Assembly (NCBI RefSeq): GCF_031656915.1
Contig: NZ_CP134227.1
Location: forward strand, 3,410,001 to 3,474,000
Direction: 5' to 3'
Length of the DNA stretch: 64,000 nt
Origin: Nocardioides marmorisolisilvae
Lineage (GTDB): Bacteria > Actinomycetota > Actinomycetes > Propionibacteriales > Nocardioidaceae
In this document: positions 8,587 through 17,031 of the stretch, one piece after another
Layout: the number at the start of each line of letters is the position of its first letter
Numbering within the stretch: position 1 is the stretch's first letter
Made by a program: the position numbers and the translations under genes
The notes under the pieces: generated by a model
Told to the model about the DNA's origin: nothing
What the model saw: the letters and a program-made list of their open reading frames with translations, nothing else
Databases searched by the model: none

Positions 8587-9740
8587 GTCCGTGCCTCCCC
8601 CTGCTGCGGCGACAGGGCCGGCCGTGTCGCCGGACCTCGGTCGGGGCGGCGCGGCAGGGTCAGCGTGAACGTGGACCCCTCTCCCTCCACCGACCTGACG
8701 GTGACCTCACCGCCATGCGACGCCGCCACGTGCTTGACGATCGAGAGCCCCAGCCCGGTGCCACCGGTGGCCCGTGGCCGGGCCCGGTCGACGCGGTAGA
8801 AGCGCTCGAAGATCCGGTCCAGCTCGCCGGGCGGGATGCCCATCCCCATGTCGCTCACCGACAGCTCCACCATGTCGTCGCGGACGCGTGCGGTGACCTG
8901 CACGGTCGAGCCGTCCTCGGAGTACTTGACCGCGTTGGCCACCAGGTTGCCGAGCGCGAGGCCGATCTGGCCGGCGTGACCGAGCAGCACCAGCCCGGTG
9001 GGCGGGTAGGAGAGCACGATGCCGCGGGCATCCGCGTCGGTGTGCAGCTCATCGAAGGTGGTCACGACCAGCTCGTCCAGCGGCACCGCGGCCGGGGAGT
9101 CCAGCGGGTCGTCGTCCTGGAGTCGGGAGAGCTCGATGATCTGCTGCACCAGCCGGGTGAGCCGGTCGCTCTCCACGTGCATCCGGCCAGCGAACCGGCG
9201 TACCGCCTCGGGGTCGTCGGCGGCGTCGGCGACGGTGTCGGAGAGCAACTTCAGCGCACCGACGGGCGTCTTGAGCTCGTGGCTCACGTTGGCCACGAAG
9301 TCGCGTCGTACCGCCTCGACGCGGTGTTCGCGGCTGCGATCCTCGACCAGCGCCAGCACGAACCAGGAGCCCAGCGGCGCCACCCGGACGCTGACATGAC
9401 GAGGCGGCTTCCCGGCGCTGCGGGGCACCACCAGCTCGGTCTCACGGACCTGGCCGTCGCGGCGTACCTGGGCGACCAGCTCGGCCAGCTCCGGTACGGC
9501 GATCCGCTGATCGCGGACCAGCCCGATCGCCACCGCGGGGGCCGAGGCCTTGAGCACGACGTCGTCGTCATCGACCACCAGGGCGCTGCTGCGCAGCACC
9601 GAGAGCACCGCGGCCACCCCGTCGGGGAGCGTCGGCGGCGTGACCGGGCCGGTCCGCAGCTCGCGCTCGCTGACCCGCCACGCGAGCACCACCCCTCCGC
9701 CGAGCACGACACCGAGCAGGGCGAACAGCAGCTCAGTCAC
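8583..9740 (-). CDS. senX3: Sensor histidine kinase SenX3-type
   Basis: The 385-residue protein has one clear N-terminal membrane helix (residues 3-21), a PAS-like region (about 45-135), the HisKA box with H154 in NVSHELKTPVGAL, and an HATPase domain with N, G1 and G2 boxes (NLVANAVKYSEDG, DMGMGIPP, GGTGLGLSIVKH). A short membrane anchor plus PAS is typical of SenX3 and PhoR, which do not sense outside phosphate directly but read the state of the Pst transporter. pstB ends 36 bp upstream on the same strand, so the pst genes and this pair may share a transcript. No phoU is in this cluster. Confidence 0.9.
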   Translation of the reverse strand: MTELLFALLGVVLGGGVVLAWRVSERELRTGPVTPPTLPDGVAAVLSVLRSSALVVDDDDVVLKASAPAVAIGLVRDQRIAVPELAELVAQVRRDGQVRETELVVPRSAGKPPRHVSVRVAPLGSWFVLALVEDRSREHRVEAVRRDFVANVSHELKTPVGALKLLSDTVADAADDPEAVRRFAGRMHVESDRLTRLVQQIIELSRLQDDDPLDSPAAVPLDELVVTTFDELHTDADARGIVLSYPPTGLVLLGHAGQIGLALGNLVANAVKYSEDGSTVQVTARVRDDMVELSVSDMGMGIPPGELDRIFERFYRVDRARPRATGGTGLGLSIVKHVAASHGGEVTVRSVEGEGSTFTLTLPRRPDRGPATRPALSPQQGEART

Positions 9741-9776
9741 GCTGCTGATCGTACGGTGCAGCCACCGCGGCGTAGG

Positions 9777-10556
9777 TCACCCGAACCGGCCGGATACGTA
9801 GGCCTCGGTGTCGGGGTTGTCCGGCGAGGAGAACACCTTCTCGGTCGGGTTCATCTCGACCAGCCGGCCCGGCCTGCCCGCTCCGGCCAGGTTGAAGAAC
9901 GCGGTCTCCTGGGAAACCCGCGCGGCCTGCTGCATGTTGTGGGTGACGATCACGATCGTGTAGTCGCGCTTGAGCTCGCCGATCAGCGCCTCGATCGCCG
10001 ATGTCGAGATCGGGTCGAGGGCCGAGCACGGCTCGTCCATCAGCAGCACCTGGGGGCGTACGGCGATGGCGCGCGCGATGCACAGCCGCTGCTGCTGGCC
10101 GCCGGAGAGGTCCTTGCCCGGCTTGTTCAGCCGGTCCTTGACCTCCTCCCACAGGTTCGCCCCACGCAGCGACCGCTCCACCACGTCGTCGGCCTCGCTC
10201 CGCGGGATCCGGCGGTTGTTCAGCTTCATCCCGGCCAGCACGTTGTCGTAGATCGACATCGTCGGGAACGGGTTGGGGCGCTGGAACACCATGCCGATCT
10301 GTCGACGCACCTCGACCGGGTCGACGCCGGCGTCGTACAGCGACTGGCCGTCCACCGCGACCGTGCCCTGCACGCGCGCGCCCGGCACCACCTCGTGCAT
10401 CCGGTTCAACGAGCGCAGGAAGCTGGACTTCCCGCAGCCCGACGGGCCGATCAGCGCGGTCACCGAGCGGGCCGGGATGCGCATGCTGACCCCCTCGACC
10501 GCGAGGAAGTCGCCGTAGTAGATGTCGAGGTCGGTGACCTCGATGCTCTTCGCCAT
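9777..10556 (-). CDS. pstB: Phosphate ABC transporter ATP-binding protein PstB
   Basis: The 259-residue ATPase has Walker [10 protein letters not shown] (37-45), the Q-loop [18 protein letters not shown] characteristic of PstB, the ABC signature [14 protein letters not shown], Walker [14 protein letters not shown] and the switch His in VTHNMQQA. It powers high-affinity phosphate import with PstA/PstC in the membrane and PstS outside. It follows pstA by 9 bp and is the last pst gene in the operon. Confidence 0.96.
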   Translation of the reverse strand: MAKSIEVTDLDIYYGDFLAVEGVSMRIPARSVTALIGPSGCGKSSFLRSLNRMHEVVPGARVQGTVAVDGQSLYDAGVDPVEVRRQIGMVFQRPNPFPTMSIYDNVLAGMKLNNRRIPRSEADDVVERSLRGANLWEEVKDRLNKPGKDLSGGQQQRLCIARAIAVRPQVLLMDEPCSALDPISTSAIEALIGELKRDYTIVIVTHNMQQAARVSQETAFFNLAGAGRPGRLVEMNPTEKVFSSPDNPDTEAYVSGRFG

Positions 10557-10565
10557 TTCGTGCTC

Positions 10566-11651
10566 CTATCGACGTCGGTGCACGCGCAGCGCGGGCAGCC
10601 GGCCGAGCGCGCGGGCAGCCAGGTTGAGCAGCACCACGATCGCGATCAGCACCAGCGCCGCACCCCAGGCGTGCCCTTGGGCGTACTCCGGGTGCAGCCC
10701 GGGCTGGGTGTAGCTGTAGTAGATGAACACCGGCAGGCTCTCCATCTGGCCGCCGAACAGGTTGGTGTTCACCGAGTCGGTGGCGCCGGCGATGATCAGC
10801 AGCGGCGCGGTCTCCCCGACCACCCGGGCGATGGCCAGGGTGACGCCGGTGATGATGCCGGCCCGCGCCGCCGGGAGAACGACTCGCACCACGGTGCGCC
10901 ACTTCGGCACCCCGAGGGCGTACGACGCCTCCCGCAGCTCGACCGGGACCAGCCGGAGCATCTCCTCGGACGAGCGGACCACGATCGGCACCATCAGCAG
11001 CGACAGTGCCACCGATCCGCCGACGCCCAGGTGGATGCCCGGGCCCAGGACCAGCGCGAACACGGCGTAGGCGAACAGACCGGCCACGATCGAGGGGATC
11101 CCGGTCATCACGTCCACCAGGAACCGCAGCCCGGCGGCGGTCCGCGAGCTGCCGCCGTACTCGACCAGGTAGATCGCGGCGAGCAGGCCCAGCGGCACCG
11201 AGATCGCGGTCGCCGCCAGGGTGATCAGCACGGTGCCGACGACGGCGTGGTAGATCCCACCGCCGCTGCCGATCACGTTGCGCATCGACCAGGTCAGGAA
11301 CTCGCCGTCGATCTGGCCCGCCCCGAGCGCGACCACCTGTTGGATCAGGGACACCAACGGCACCAGCGCGACCGCGAGCGCGACCCACACCAGTGAGGTC
11401 GCGAGTCGGTCGACCGCGGCGCGGCTGTTCTCGACCACCGCCGACCAGGCCGGCAGCGCCGCCGCGTGCAGGGCCGCGGCCAGGGCGACGACGGCGAATG
11501 GGCTCCAGCGAAGGCCGATGCCGACCAGGCACGCAGCCGCCAGCGAGACGACCGCGGTCAGGGCGGGAGCCCAGCCGGGCAGCCGGCCCTTGCGGACGAC
11601 GAGCCGGGCGAACTGAGGTTGGTGGATCGGCTCGAACAGGACGTCGGTCAT
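10566..11651 (-). CDS. pstA: Phosphate ABC transporter permease PstA
   Basis: The 361-residue permease has several helices near the N-terminus (GWAPALTAVVSLAAACLVGIG and following) before the BPD_transp_1 core. The coupling loop lies in VRSSEEMLRLVPVELREASYALGVPKW, the EAA-type motif facing PstB. The C-terminus carries VVGETAPLLIIAGATDS, usual for PstA. The ATG at 11651 overlaps the pstC stop (ATGA). At 361 residues it is longer than E. coli PstA because of the extra N-terminal helices, a common actinobacterial form. Confidence 0.93.
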   Translation of the reverse strand: MTDVLFEPIHQPQFARLVVRKGRLPGWAPALTAVVSLAAACLVGIGLRWSPFAVVALAAALHAAALPAWSAVVENSRAAVDRLATSLVWVALAVALVPLVSLIQQVVALGAGQIDGEFLTWSMRNVIGSGGGIYHAVVGTVLITLAATAISVPLGLLAAIYLVEYGGSSRTAAGLRFLVDVMTGIPSIVAGLFAYAVFALVLGPGIHLGVGGSVALSLLMVPIVVRSSEEMLRLVPVELREASYALGVPKWRTVVRVVLPAARAGIITGVTLAIARVVGETAPLLIIAGATDSVNTNLFGGQMESLPVFIYYSYTQPGLHPEYAQGHAWGAALVLIAIVVLLNLAARALGRLPALRVHRRR

Positions 11652-12676
11652 CGGCCGAGGCTCCTTCCACGGGAGGCGACGAGGGCACGCGCCGCCACGT
11701 TGACGGCCAGCGTGATCGCGAACAGCACCAGCCCGCTGGCGATCAGCGCGTTGACCGCGAGGCCACTGGACTCGGGGAAGTTCAGGGCGATGTTCGCCGC
11801 GATCGTCGAGGGATTGGTGCTGGAGGTGAGGTCGAAGGTGACGACTCCGGTGGCCGAGAGCACCATCGCGACCGCCATCGTCTCGCCGAGTGCCCGGCCC
11901 AGGCCGAGCATGACCGCCGACACCAGGCCGCTGCGGGCATAGGGGAGTACGGCGAGCCGGACCATCTCCCACCGGGTGGCGCCGAGCGCCAGCGCGGCCT
12001 CCTCCTGCAACAGCGGGGTCTGGGCGAAGATCTCGCGGGCGATCGCGGTGACGATCGGCAGCACCATGATCGCCAGCACGATGGCCGCGGTCAGGATCGT
12101 CCGGCCGGTCGGGGAGACCGGGCCGCTGAAGAACGCCAGCCAGGACAGGTGCTCTCCGAGCCACTGGTACACCGGCACCAGCCGGGGTCCCAGGACACCG
12201 ATGCCCCACAATCCGTAGACCACGCTGGGGATCGCAGCCAGCAGGTCGACCACGTGACCGATCGCCCGGCCGACCGGGCGTGGGGTGAAGTGGGAGACCG
12301 CCAGCGCGACCCCGACGCTGAGCGGGGCGGCGATCAGCATCGCCAGCGTCGCGGCCAGCACCGTGCCGAACACCAGCGGCCACAGGTACGCGACCAGGTT
12401 GCCGTGTCCGCGCAGGTCGAGCGGGCCGGCCTTCAGCGCGGGCAGGCCCTCGCTGGTCAAGAACACCACCACGCCCACCAGGGCGAGCAGGATCACCAGC
12501 CCGGCGGAGCGCGCCGTACCCGCGAAGACTCGGTCGCCCAGGCGGTTCCTGGACGACCCGGCCCACACGTCAGACCGGATCCGCCGATCTCCCGCCCGCT
12601 GCGCGTCACCATCCGGGCGCCCGGCGGGGTGACCCTCGTGAGGGCGTCGAACGGTGGATCCGGTCTTCATGCTCAT
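11648..12676 (-). CDS. pstC: Phosphate ABC transporter permease PstC
   Basis: The 342-residue permease has a cytoplasmic N-terminus of about 50 residues, then six membrane helices. PstC signatures are AIPSVVYGLWGIGVLGP, the EAA loop IFAQTPLLQEEAALALGATRWEM and GRALGETMAVAMVLS. It pairs with PstA to form the phosphate channel. Start could be the ATG at 12676 or the one two codons in. pstS ends 7 bp upstream and the stop overlaps pstA, so the four genes form a tight operon. Confidence 0.93.
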   Translation of the reverse strand: MSMKTGSTVRRPHEGHPAGRPDGDAQRAGDRRIRSDVWAGSSRNRLGDRVFAGTARSAGLVILLALVGVVVFLTSEGLPALKAGPLDLRGHGNLVAYLWPLVFGTVLAATLAMLIAAPLSVGVALAVSHFTPRPVGRAIGHVVDLLAAIPSVVYGLWGIGVLGPRLVPVYQWLGEHLSWLAFFSGPVSPTGRTILTAAIVLAIMVLPIVTAIAREIFAQTPLLQEEAALALGATRWEMVRLAVLPYARSGLVSAVMLGLGRALGETMAVAMVLSATGVVTFDLTSSTNPSTIAANIALNFPESSGLAVNALIASGLVLFAITLAVNVAARALVASRGRSLGR

Positions 12677-12683
12677 GCCGACC

Positions 12684-13802
12684 TCAGCTGCTCGCGATGC
12701 TGTCGATCAGGGCTGCTGCCTTCTTCTGCAGCTTCGCCGGGAGCGGGGCCGATCCGGCTGCCTGCGCTGCCTGCCGCTGGCCCTCGCTGCTGACCACGTG
12801 GGCGAGGTAGCTCCTGACCAGATCGGCGCGGGCCGCGGGGTAGGTCGGGCAGGCGATCAGGTAGGACGTGAGCATCAGCGGGTAGGCGCCGGGCGCGGTC
12901 GTGGTCCGGTCCACCTGCACGGCGAGATCCGAGGCGGGACGGCCCGACTCCAGCGGCGAGACCGACAGCGCCTTGGCTGCGCCGGCCGCCGAGGGGGCGA
13001 CGTACTGCTTGCCGACCCGGATCGAGGCGACACTGAGACCGCCGGCCTGGCTCTCGTCGACGTACGCGATCGTGCCCTTGCCTGCCTTGACCGCCGCCAC
13101 CATGCCCGAGGTGCCGCTGGCGCCCTCACCCGACCTCAGCGGCCAGTCACCGCTGGGTGCGGCCTGCCAGACGCCGCCACTCGCGGCGTGCAAGTAGTCG
13201 GTGAAGTTGTCGGTGGTCCCCGACGAGTCGGACCGGTGGACCGGCGTGATGGCGGTGCTCGGCAGCGTGCCGCTGTTGAGCGCGGCGATCGCGGGGTCGT
13301 TCCAGCGGGTGATCCTCCCGGCGAAGATGCCGGCCAGAGTCTTCGCGTCGAGGCGCAGGTGCGCGACGCCGGGGAGGTTGTAGACGATCGCGATCGGGCT
13401 GACGTAGTCGGGGACCTCGATCGCGTCGGCACCGCAACGCTTCTTGGCCGCGGCGACCTCGCCGGCTGCCGGGTCGAGGGCGGCGTCGGAGCCGGCGAAG
13501 TCGGAGCCACCGGAGAGGAACTGCTCGCGGCCGGCGCCGGAGCCGCTGGGGTTGTAGTTCACGGTCGCGGAGGGGTTGGCCTCCTGGAAGCTGGCTCGCC
13601 ACGCCTCCTGCGCGGCCTGCTGGGCGCTGGACCCGGCCCCGTTGAGGGTGCCGGACACGCCGGCGCCGTGATCGCTGGTCAGCTGGGTCTCGTTAGCCGC
13701 CCCGCAGGCCGACACCGTCAGCCCGAGGGCGACGACGGCCAGGGAGGCGGTCAGGATGGGGCGGGCGTTCCGCCGTACTGGGGATGTCGATTCATGTCTC
13801 AC
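12684..13802 (-). CDS. pstS: Phosphate-binding lipoprotein PstS
   Basis: From the GTG at 13802 the protein has 372 residues. It has a lipoprotein signal peptide ending LTVSAC with the lipidated C33, then the PBP-like fold: GAGSSAQQAAQEAW, YNPSGSGAGREQF, phosphate-binding loop SDSSGTTDNFTDYL, and SGEGASGTSGM. It captures phosphate outside the membrane for PstCAB. A PHO box lies 41 bp upstream of the start and TACGGT (13815-13810) could be its -10 box, which would make the message nearly leaderless. An open frame extends further upstream but into repeats and is not used. Confidence 0.94.
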   Translation of the reverse strand: MRHESTSPVRRNARPILTASLAVVALGLTVSACGAANETQLTSDHGAGVSGTLNGAGSSAQQAAQEAWRASFQEANPSATVNYNPSGSGAGREQFLSGGSDFAGSDAALDPAAGEVAAAKKRCGADAIEVPDYVSPIAIVYNLPGVAHLRLDAKTLAGIFAGRITRWNDPAIAALNSGTLPSTAITPVHRSDSSGTTDNFTDYLHAASGGVWQAAPSGDWPLRSGEGASGTSGMVAAVKAGKGTIAYVDESQAGGLSVASIRVGKQYVAPSAAGAAKALSVSPLESGRPASDLAVQVDRTTTAPGAYPLMLTSYLIACPTYPAARADLVRSYLAHVVSSEGQRQAAQAAGSAPLPAKLQKKAAALIDSIASS

Positions 13803-13842
13803 GCCCCGCACCGTAGGCAGCCCAGGTGTCCGGCTCCGGTGC

Positions 13843-13864
13843 CCCAGGTGAACACCCGGTGAAC
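13843..13864 (-). promoter_or_regulatory. PHO box upstream of pstS
   Basis: On the minus strand GTTCACCGGGT and GTTCACCTGGG are two head-to-tail 11-bp units. This is the actinobacterial PhoP/RegX3 direct-repeat unit (GTTCACC plus four variable bases). The site lies 41 bp upstream of the pstS start and 28 bp ahead of a TACGGT -10-like hexamer. It ties the pst operon to the adjacent RegX3-type regulator. Confidence 0.82.
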
Positions 13865-13894
13865 GGACCGGCAACAGTGCGCCCCGGGGGCGGG

Positions 13895-14122
13895 TTGAGT
13901 TGGGCCCTGCCGTCCGTTGAGTCGGGCCCTGCCGTCCGTTGAGTCGGGCCCTGCCGTCCGTTGAGTCGGGCCCTGCCGTCCGTTGAGTCGGGCCCTGCCG
14001 TCCGTTGAGTCTGGGGTTGCGGCCCGTTGAGTCGGGGGTCGCGGTCGGGTCCCGAGCGCGAGCACCCGACTGGTCGGACCACGAGGTCCAACTCAACGGA
14101 CGCGGAGGCCCAACTCAACGGG
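13895..14122. repeat. Phased 22-bp repeat array between pstS and gpmA
   Basis: TTGAGT recurs every 22 bp at 13895, 13917, 13939, 13961, 13983, 14005 and 14027. The middle units are identical (TTGAGTCGGGCCCTGCCGTC plus CG); the last ones are degenerate. Two inverted copies (ACTCAACGG at 14091 and 14113) follow, also 22 bp apart. This accounts for most of the 336-bp gap between pstS and gpmA, which otherwise holds only the PHO box and pstS promoter. No gene is credible here. Confidence 0.85.
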
Positions 14123-14138
14123 CGGGGGAGAGAGAGGG

Positions 14139-14876
14139 TCAGCGGCCCTGGTTGGCGACGGCGGCGGCTGCGGCCGCGGCGGCGTCGGGGTCGAGGTAGC
14201 GGCCGGGTGCGGTCGGGCGGCCGGCATCGTCGAGGTCGTAGACCAGCGGCATCCCGGTAGGGATGTTCAGCCCGGCGATGTCGTCGTCGGAGATCTCGTC
14301 GAGATGCTTGACGATCGCGCGCAGGCTGTTGCCGTGGGCGGCGACCAGCACCACATCTTGCTCGGCCAGGTCGGGCACGATGGAGGACTCCCAGTAGGGC
14401 AGCAGCCGGGCGATCACGTCCTTGAGGCACTCCGTGCGGGGCAGGTCCGCGCCGAGATCGGCGTAGCGCGGGTCACCGGAGGAGGAGAACTCGTCGTCCT
14501 CGTCGATCGGCGGCGGGGGTACGTCGAAGGACCGGCGCCAGAGCGTGAACTGCTCCTCGCCGTACTCCTCCAGGGTCCGCTTCTTGTCCTTGCCCTGCAG
14601 CGCTCCGTAGTGCCGTTCGTTGAGCCGCCAGGACCGACGCACCGGGATCCAGTGCCGATCCGCGGTGTCGAGCGCGATGTTCGCGGTGGTGATCGCGCGC
14701 CGCAGCAACGAGGTGTGTACGACGGTCGGCAGCAGCCCGGCCTCGACCAATTGTCGACCGCCGTGGACGGCCTCCGCGCGACCCTTGTCGGTCAGCGGCA
14801 CGTCCACCCAGCCGGTGAAGAGGTTCTTGGCGTTCCAGTCGCTCTCCCCGTGCCGGAGCAGGACCAGCGTGCTCAC
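14139..14876 (-). CDS. gpmA: 2,3-bisphosphoglycerate-dependent phosphoglycerate mutase
   Basis: The 245-residue protein has the histidine phosphatase signature [10 protein letters not shown] with phospho-accepting H9, the acid E87 in [10 protein letters not shown], and the second His in AAHGNSLRA. The loop [16 protein letters not shown] marks the dPGM type, which interconverts 3- and 2-phosphoglycerate in glycolysis. The C-terminus ends in an alanine run. The GTG start overlaps the stop of the upstream lipoprotein gene. It lies near senX3/regX3, the same local arrangement as in mycobacteria. Confidence 0.94.
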   Translation of the reverse strand: MSTLVLLRHGESDWNAKNLFTGWVDVPLTDKGRAEAVHGGRQLVEAGLLPTVVHTSLLRRAITTANIALDTADRHWIPVRRSWRLNERHYGALQGKDKKRTLEEYGEEQFTLWRRSFDVPPPPIDEDDEFSSSGDPRYADLGADLPRTECLKDVIARLLPYWESSIVPDLAEQDVVLVAAHGNSLRAIVKHLDEISDDDIAGLNIPTGMPLVYDLDDAGRPTAPGRYLDPDAAAAAAAAVANQGR

Positions 14877-15439
14877 TGGCTCGGCGTGGCCGACGGCGAC
14901 GCGCCGGACGACGGCGACGCACTGCCCGAGGGGCTGCTCGAGGGGCCGTTCGAGGGGCTCTTCGACGGGCTCTTGGTCGGGAGCGGGCCGACCGGCACCT
15001 TCGCGAAGTAGGCCGTGTTCGAGAACACCGGCGTGTTGATCTTGGTGGTCTGGCCGCTGGCGAACTGCAGCGTCAGCTCGACGTAGCCGCCGGCCTTGAT
15101 CGACGGATCGCTCAGCCGGATCTTGCCCGAGGTGGCGAGGTTGACCGCTCCCGCCGGCGGGATCTTGATGGTCTTGTTGCTGACCGCGTCGCTGACCGAG
15201 ACCAGCTGGTCGGCCTGGGTCTGGTTCTTGTTCACCAGCGTGCCCGCGAACGTCCCGGTGCCGGGGGTCTTGCTGACCACGACGGCGTTAAGAATGTCGA
15301 CCTCCCCGCTGCGGTTGTTCGAGCCCGCGGCGGCCTGGTAGACCTGATCGGTCTGGGCGCCGAAGCCGCAGGCCGCGGTCAGCGGGATGAGCAGCAACAG
15401 GGCCGGGCCGGCGAGCCGGCGGCGAAGGTGCGACTTCAC
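14873..15439 (-). CDS. Putative lipoprotein of unknown function, Ser/Pro-rich tail
   Basis: The protein has 188 residues: a lipoprotein signal with lipobox LTAACG, a compact beta-rich domain (about 30-145) and a C-terminal tail of alternating Ser, Pro and Lys. The domain resembles small exported lipoproteins with an immunoglobulin-like or DUF461-type fold ([19 protein letters not shown]), but I see no metal-binding His/Met pattern and assign no function. GTG at 15439 gives the best signal peptide. Its stop overlaps the gpmA start by 4 bases (GTGA). Confidence 0.75.
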   Translation of the reverse strand: MKSHLRRRLAGPALLLLIPLTAACGFGAQTDQVYQAAAGSNNRSGEVDILNAVVVSKTPGTGTFAGTLVNKNQTQADQLVSVSDAVSNKTIKIPPAGAVNLATSGKIRLSDPSIKAGGYVELTLQFASGQTTKINTPVFSNTAYFAKVPVGPLPTKSPSKSPSNGPSSSPSGSASPSSGASPSATPSQ

Positions 15440-15489
15440 GTGGGCGGTCCTTTCGGGGGAACAGACGGCTGACACCCTAGCGCCCCGGC

Positions 15490-16233
15490 TCACCACTGGC
15501 GCAGACCGGGATCGATCCCGATCACGATGAAAGCAGCGAGCACGAGCGCGCTGACCACCACGGTGGCGACCAGCAGCCGCGGTGCCCCGACCCGCAGCGC
15601 GATCACCAGCGGCAGGTTGCGTACGCCGCTGCGGTTGTCGCCGACCAGGTCGGGCAGGGTGGTGGCGAAGTGGACGCACAGCCCCACGAACGCGCTGACC
15701 AGGATGAACTGCCAGGTCGGGTCGTCGCCATGCCGACCACCGGCCCAGCCGCCGTACGCGAGGAAGACGGGGTAGAGGGCGAAGGTCAGCATCCAGCCGA
15801 CGAACGAGAAGGGCGTGCGGTGCAGGATCCGGTCGTGCACGAACGCCACCACCAGGGTGGCCAACAGCGCGGCGCCGGCGAGCGTGCCGTTCTGCAGCGA
15901 CAGCGGGATCGCGATCAGCACCAGCACGGCGATCGTGAAGGTCACGTTCCCCCGCGGTACGGCGCCGCTCGCGACAGGCTTGTCGGCCACCTCGCCATGC
16001 CGGTCCAGCGGAGCGTCGAAGAGGTCGTTCAACAGCCCGGCGGCCAGCTGCACCACGAGTACGGCGGCCGCGGCCACCAGCGACTGGACCCAGCCGCGGT
16101 CGCTGTAGAACGCGAGAACGCCGATCGCGAGGGCCAGCACGACCGCCTGGCGGGGATGGGCGGCGCCCAGCAGCAGCCGCCACTGGGCGTGGGTCCGGCT
16201 GGGACCCGAGACGGTTGCGGCCACGGTGCTCAT
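15490..16233 (-). CDS. UbiA-family prenyltransferase
   Basis: About 247 residues with eight or so membrane helices. The first aspartate-rich motif [18 protein letters not shown] matches the NDxxDxxxD site that binds prenyl diphosphate and magnesium; the second, [16 protein letters not shown], matches DxxxD. UbiA enzymes join isoprenoid chains to an acceptor in the membrane, for example in menaquinone synthesis or lipid modification; which one is unclear. ATG at 16233 (MSTVAATV) is favoured over a GTG at 16260, which would place a palindrome inside the gene. The nearby MEP genes make its substrate precursors. Confidence 0.83.
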   Translation of the reverse strand: MSTVAATVSGPSRTHAQWRLLLGAAHPRQAVVLALAIGVLAFYSDRGWVQSLVAAAAVLVVQLAAGLLNDLFDAPLDRHGEVADKPVASGAVPRGNVTFTIAVLVLIAIPLSLQNGTLAGAALLATLVVAFVHDRILHRTPFSFVGWMLTFALYPVFLAYGGWAGGRHGDDPTWQFILVSAFVGLCVHFATTLPDLVGDNRSGVRNLPLVIALRVGAPRLLVATVVVSALVLAAFIVIGIDPGLRQW

Positions 16234-16234
16234 C

Positions 16235-16253
16235 ACACCGGAGTATCCGGTGT
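16235..16253. promoter_or_regulatory. Palindrome at the start of the UbiA gene
   Basis: ACACCGGA and TCCGGTGT form a perfect 8-bp inverted repeat around GTA. It ends one base before the preferred ATG of the UbiA gene and may be an operator or, in RNA, a hairpin hiding the start. If translation begins at the GTG further upstream, it is just coding sequence. Confidence 0.4.
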
Positions 16254-16425
16254 ATGTCACCTCGACGCGACCGGTTCCGGGGAGCCGAAAGTGACGGCAA
16301 GGACCTCGAGCCGCACATGGAAGGCGTTCTTGTCAAGCCCTGATTCGGCCTCTGACCTGCGCAAACGCGAAAATCGTGTCGGCGTGCGCGTGTTAGACTT
16401 GTCACTCGAAAGGGGTTCTGAACAC

Positions 16426-16911
16426 ATGACTTTTACCGTCGGCGAAACGGTTGTTTATCCCAATCACGGGGCCGCAGTCATCGAGGACATCGAGATGCGG
16501 ACCATCAAGGGCGAGGAGAAGCAGTATCTCGTGCTGCGCATCGTGGCCCAACAGGACCTGGTGGTGCGGGTTCCGGCGTGCAACCTCGACCTGGTCGGGG
16601 TGCGCGACGTGGTGGACAAGGAAGGGCTCGACCGCGTCTTCGACGTACTGCGTGCGATCGTCCCCGACGAGCCGACCAACTGGTCGCGCCGCTACAAGGC
16701 CAACCTCGAGAAGCTGCACTCCGGTGACGTGATGAAGGTGGCCGAGGTCGTCCGCGACCTGTGGCGCCGCGAGCGTGATCGCGGGCTGTCGGCCGGCGAG
16801 AAGCGGATGCTGGCCAAGGCCCGTCAGATTCTCGTCTCCGAGCTGGCCCTTGCCGAGCACACCAATGAGGACAAGGCAGAGACTATCCTCGACGAGGTCC
16901 TCGCCTCCTGA
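16426..16911 (+). CDS. carD: CarD-family RNA polymerase-binding transcription factor
   Basis: The 161-residue protein has the CarD N-terminal RNAP-interaction domain ([21 protein letters not shown], residues 3-23) and the C-terminal helical DNA-binding domain with [10 protein letters not shown] and [18 protein letters not shown]. It binds RNA polymerase beta and stabilises open promoter complexes, and is essential in mycobacteria. The ATG at 16426 has AAAGGGG upstream. A -10-like TAGACT lies at 16394-16399. It stands alone on the plus strand, divergent from the UbiA gene and beside the ispD/ispF genes. Confidence 0.95.
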   Translation: MTFTVGETVVYPNHGAAVIEDIEMRTIKGEEKQYLVLRIVAQQDLVVRVPACNLDLVGVRDVVDKEGLDRVFDVLRAIVPDEPTNWSRRYKANLEKLHSGDVMKVAEVVRDLWRRERDRGLSAGEKRMLAKARQILVSELALAEHTNEDKAETILDEVLAS

Positions 16912-16914
16912 ACG

Positions 16915-16999
16915 CCCCAGCACGCACTGGGCGGCGTTCTCCTCGCTCGACGTGCTAGCGCACGCCTTCGCTCCTCGGCCTTGCCCAGCACGCACCGGG
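16915..16999. repeat. Hairpin and short direct repeat after carD
   Basis: CCCAGCACGCACTGGG (16916-16931) is a small hairpin with a 5-bp stem just past the carD stop. A near copy, CCCAGCACGCACCGGG, lies 68 bp on at 16984-16999, ahead of the next gene. The first could be a weak terminator or attenuator; no T-run follows. Confidence 0.4.
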
Positions 17000-17031
17000 A
17001 CGTCCAGGAGCGGTCGGCAGGTGTGGAGACC

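Noticed and set aside
8715-11396. An 893-codon open frame on the plus strand opposite senX3, pstB and pstA
   Set aside because: It is antisense to well-recognised genes and its sequence is low-complexity, rich in Arg, His, Gln and Asp. This is a GC-codon shadow.
13895-14122. Possible CRISPR array or small repetitive protein gene at the 22-bp repeats
   Set aside because: There are no spacers. Frames through the array give only periodic low-complexity peptides on both strands, and lie upstream of the normal pstS start.
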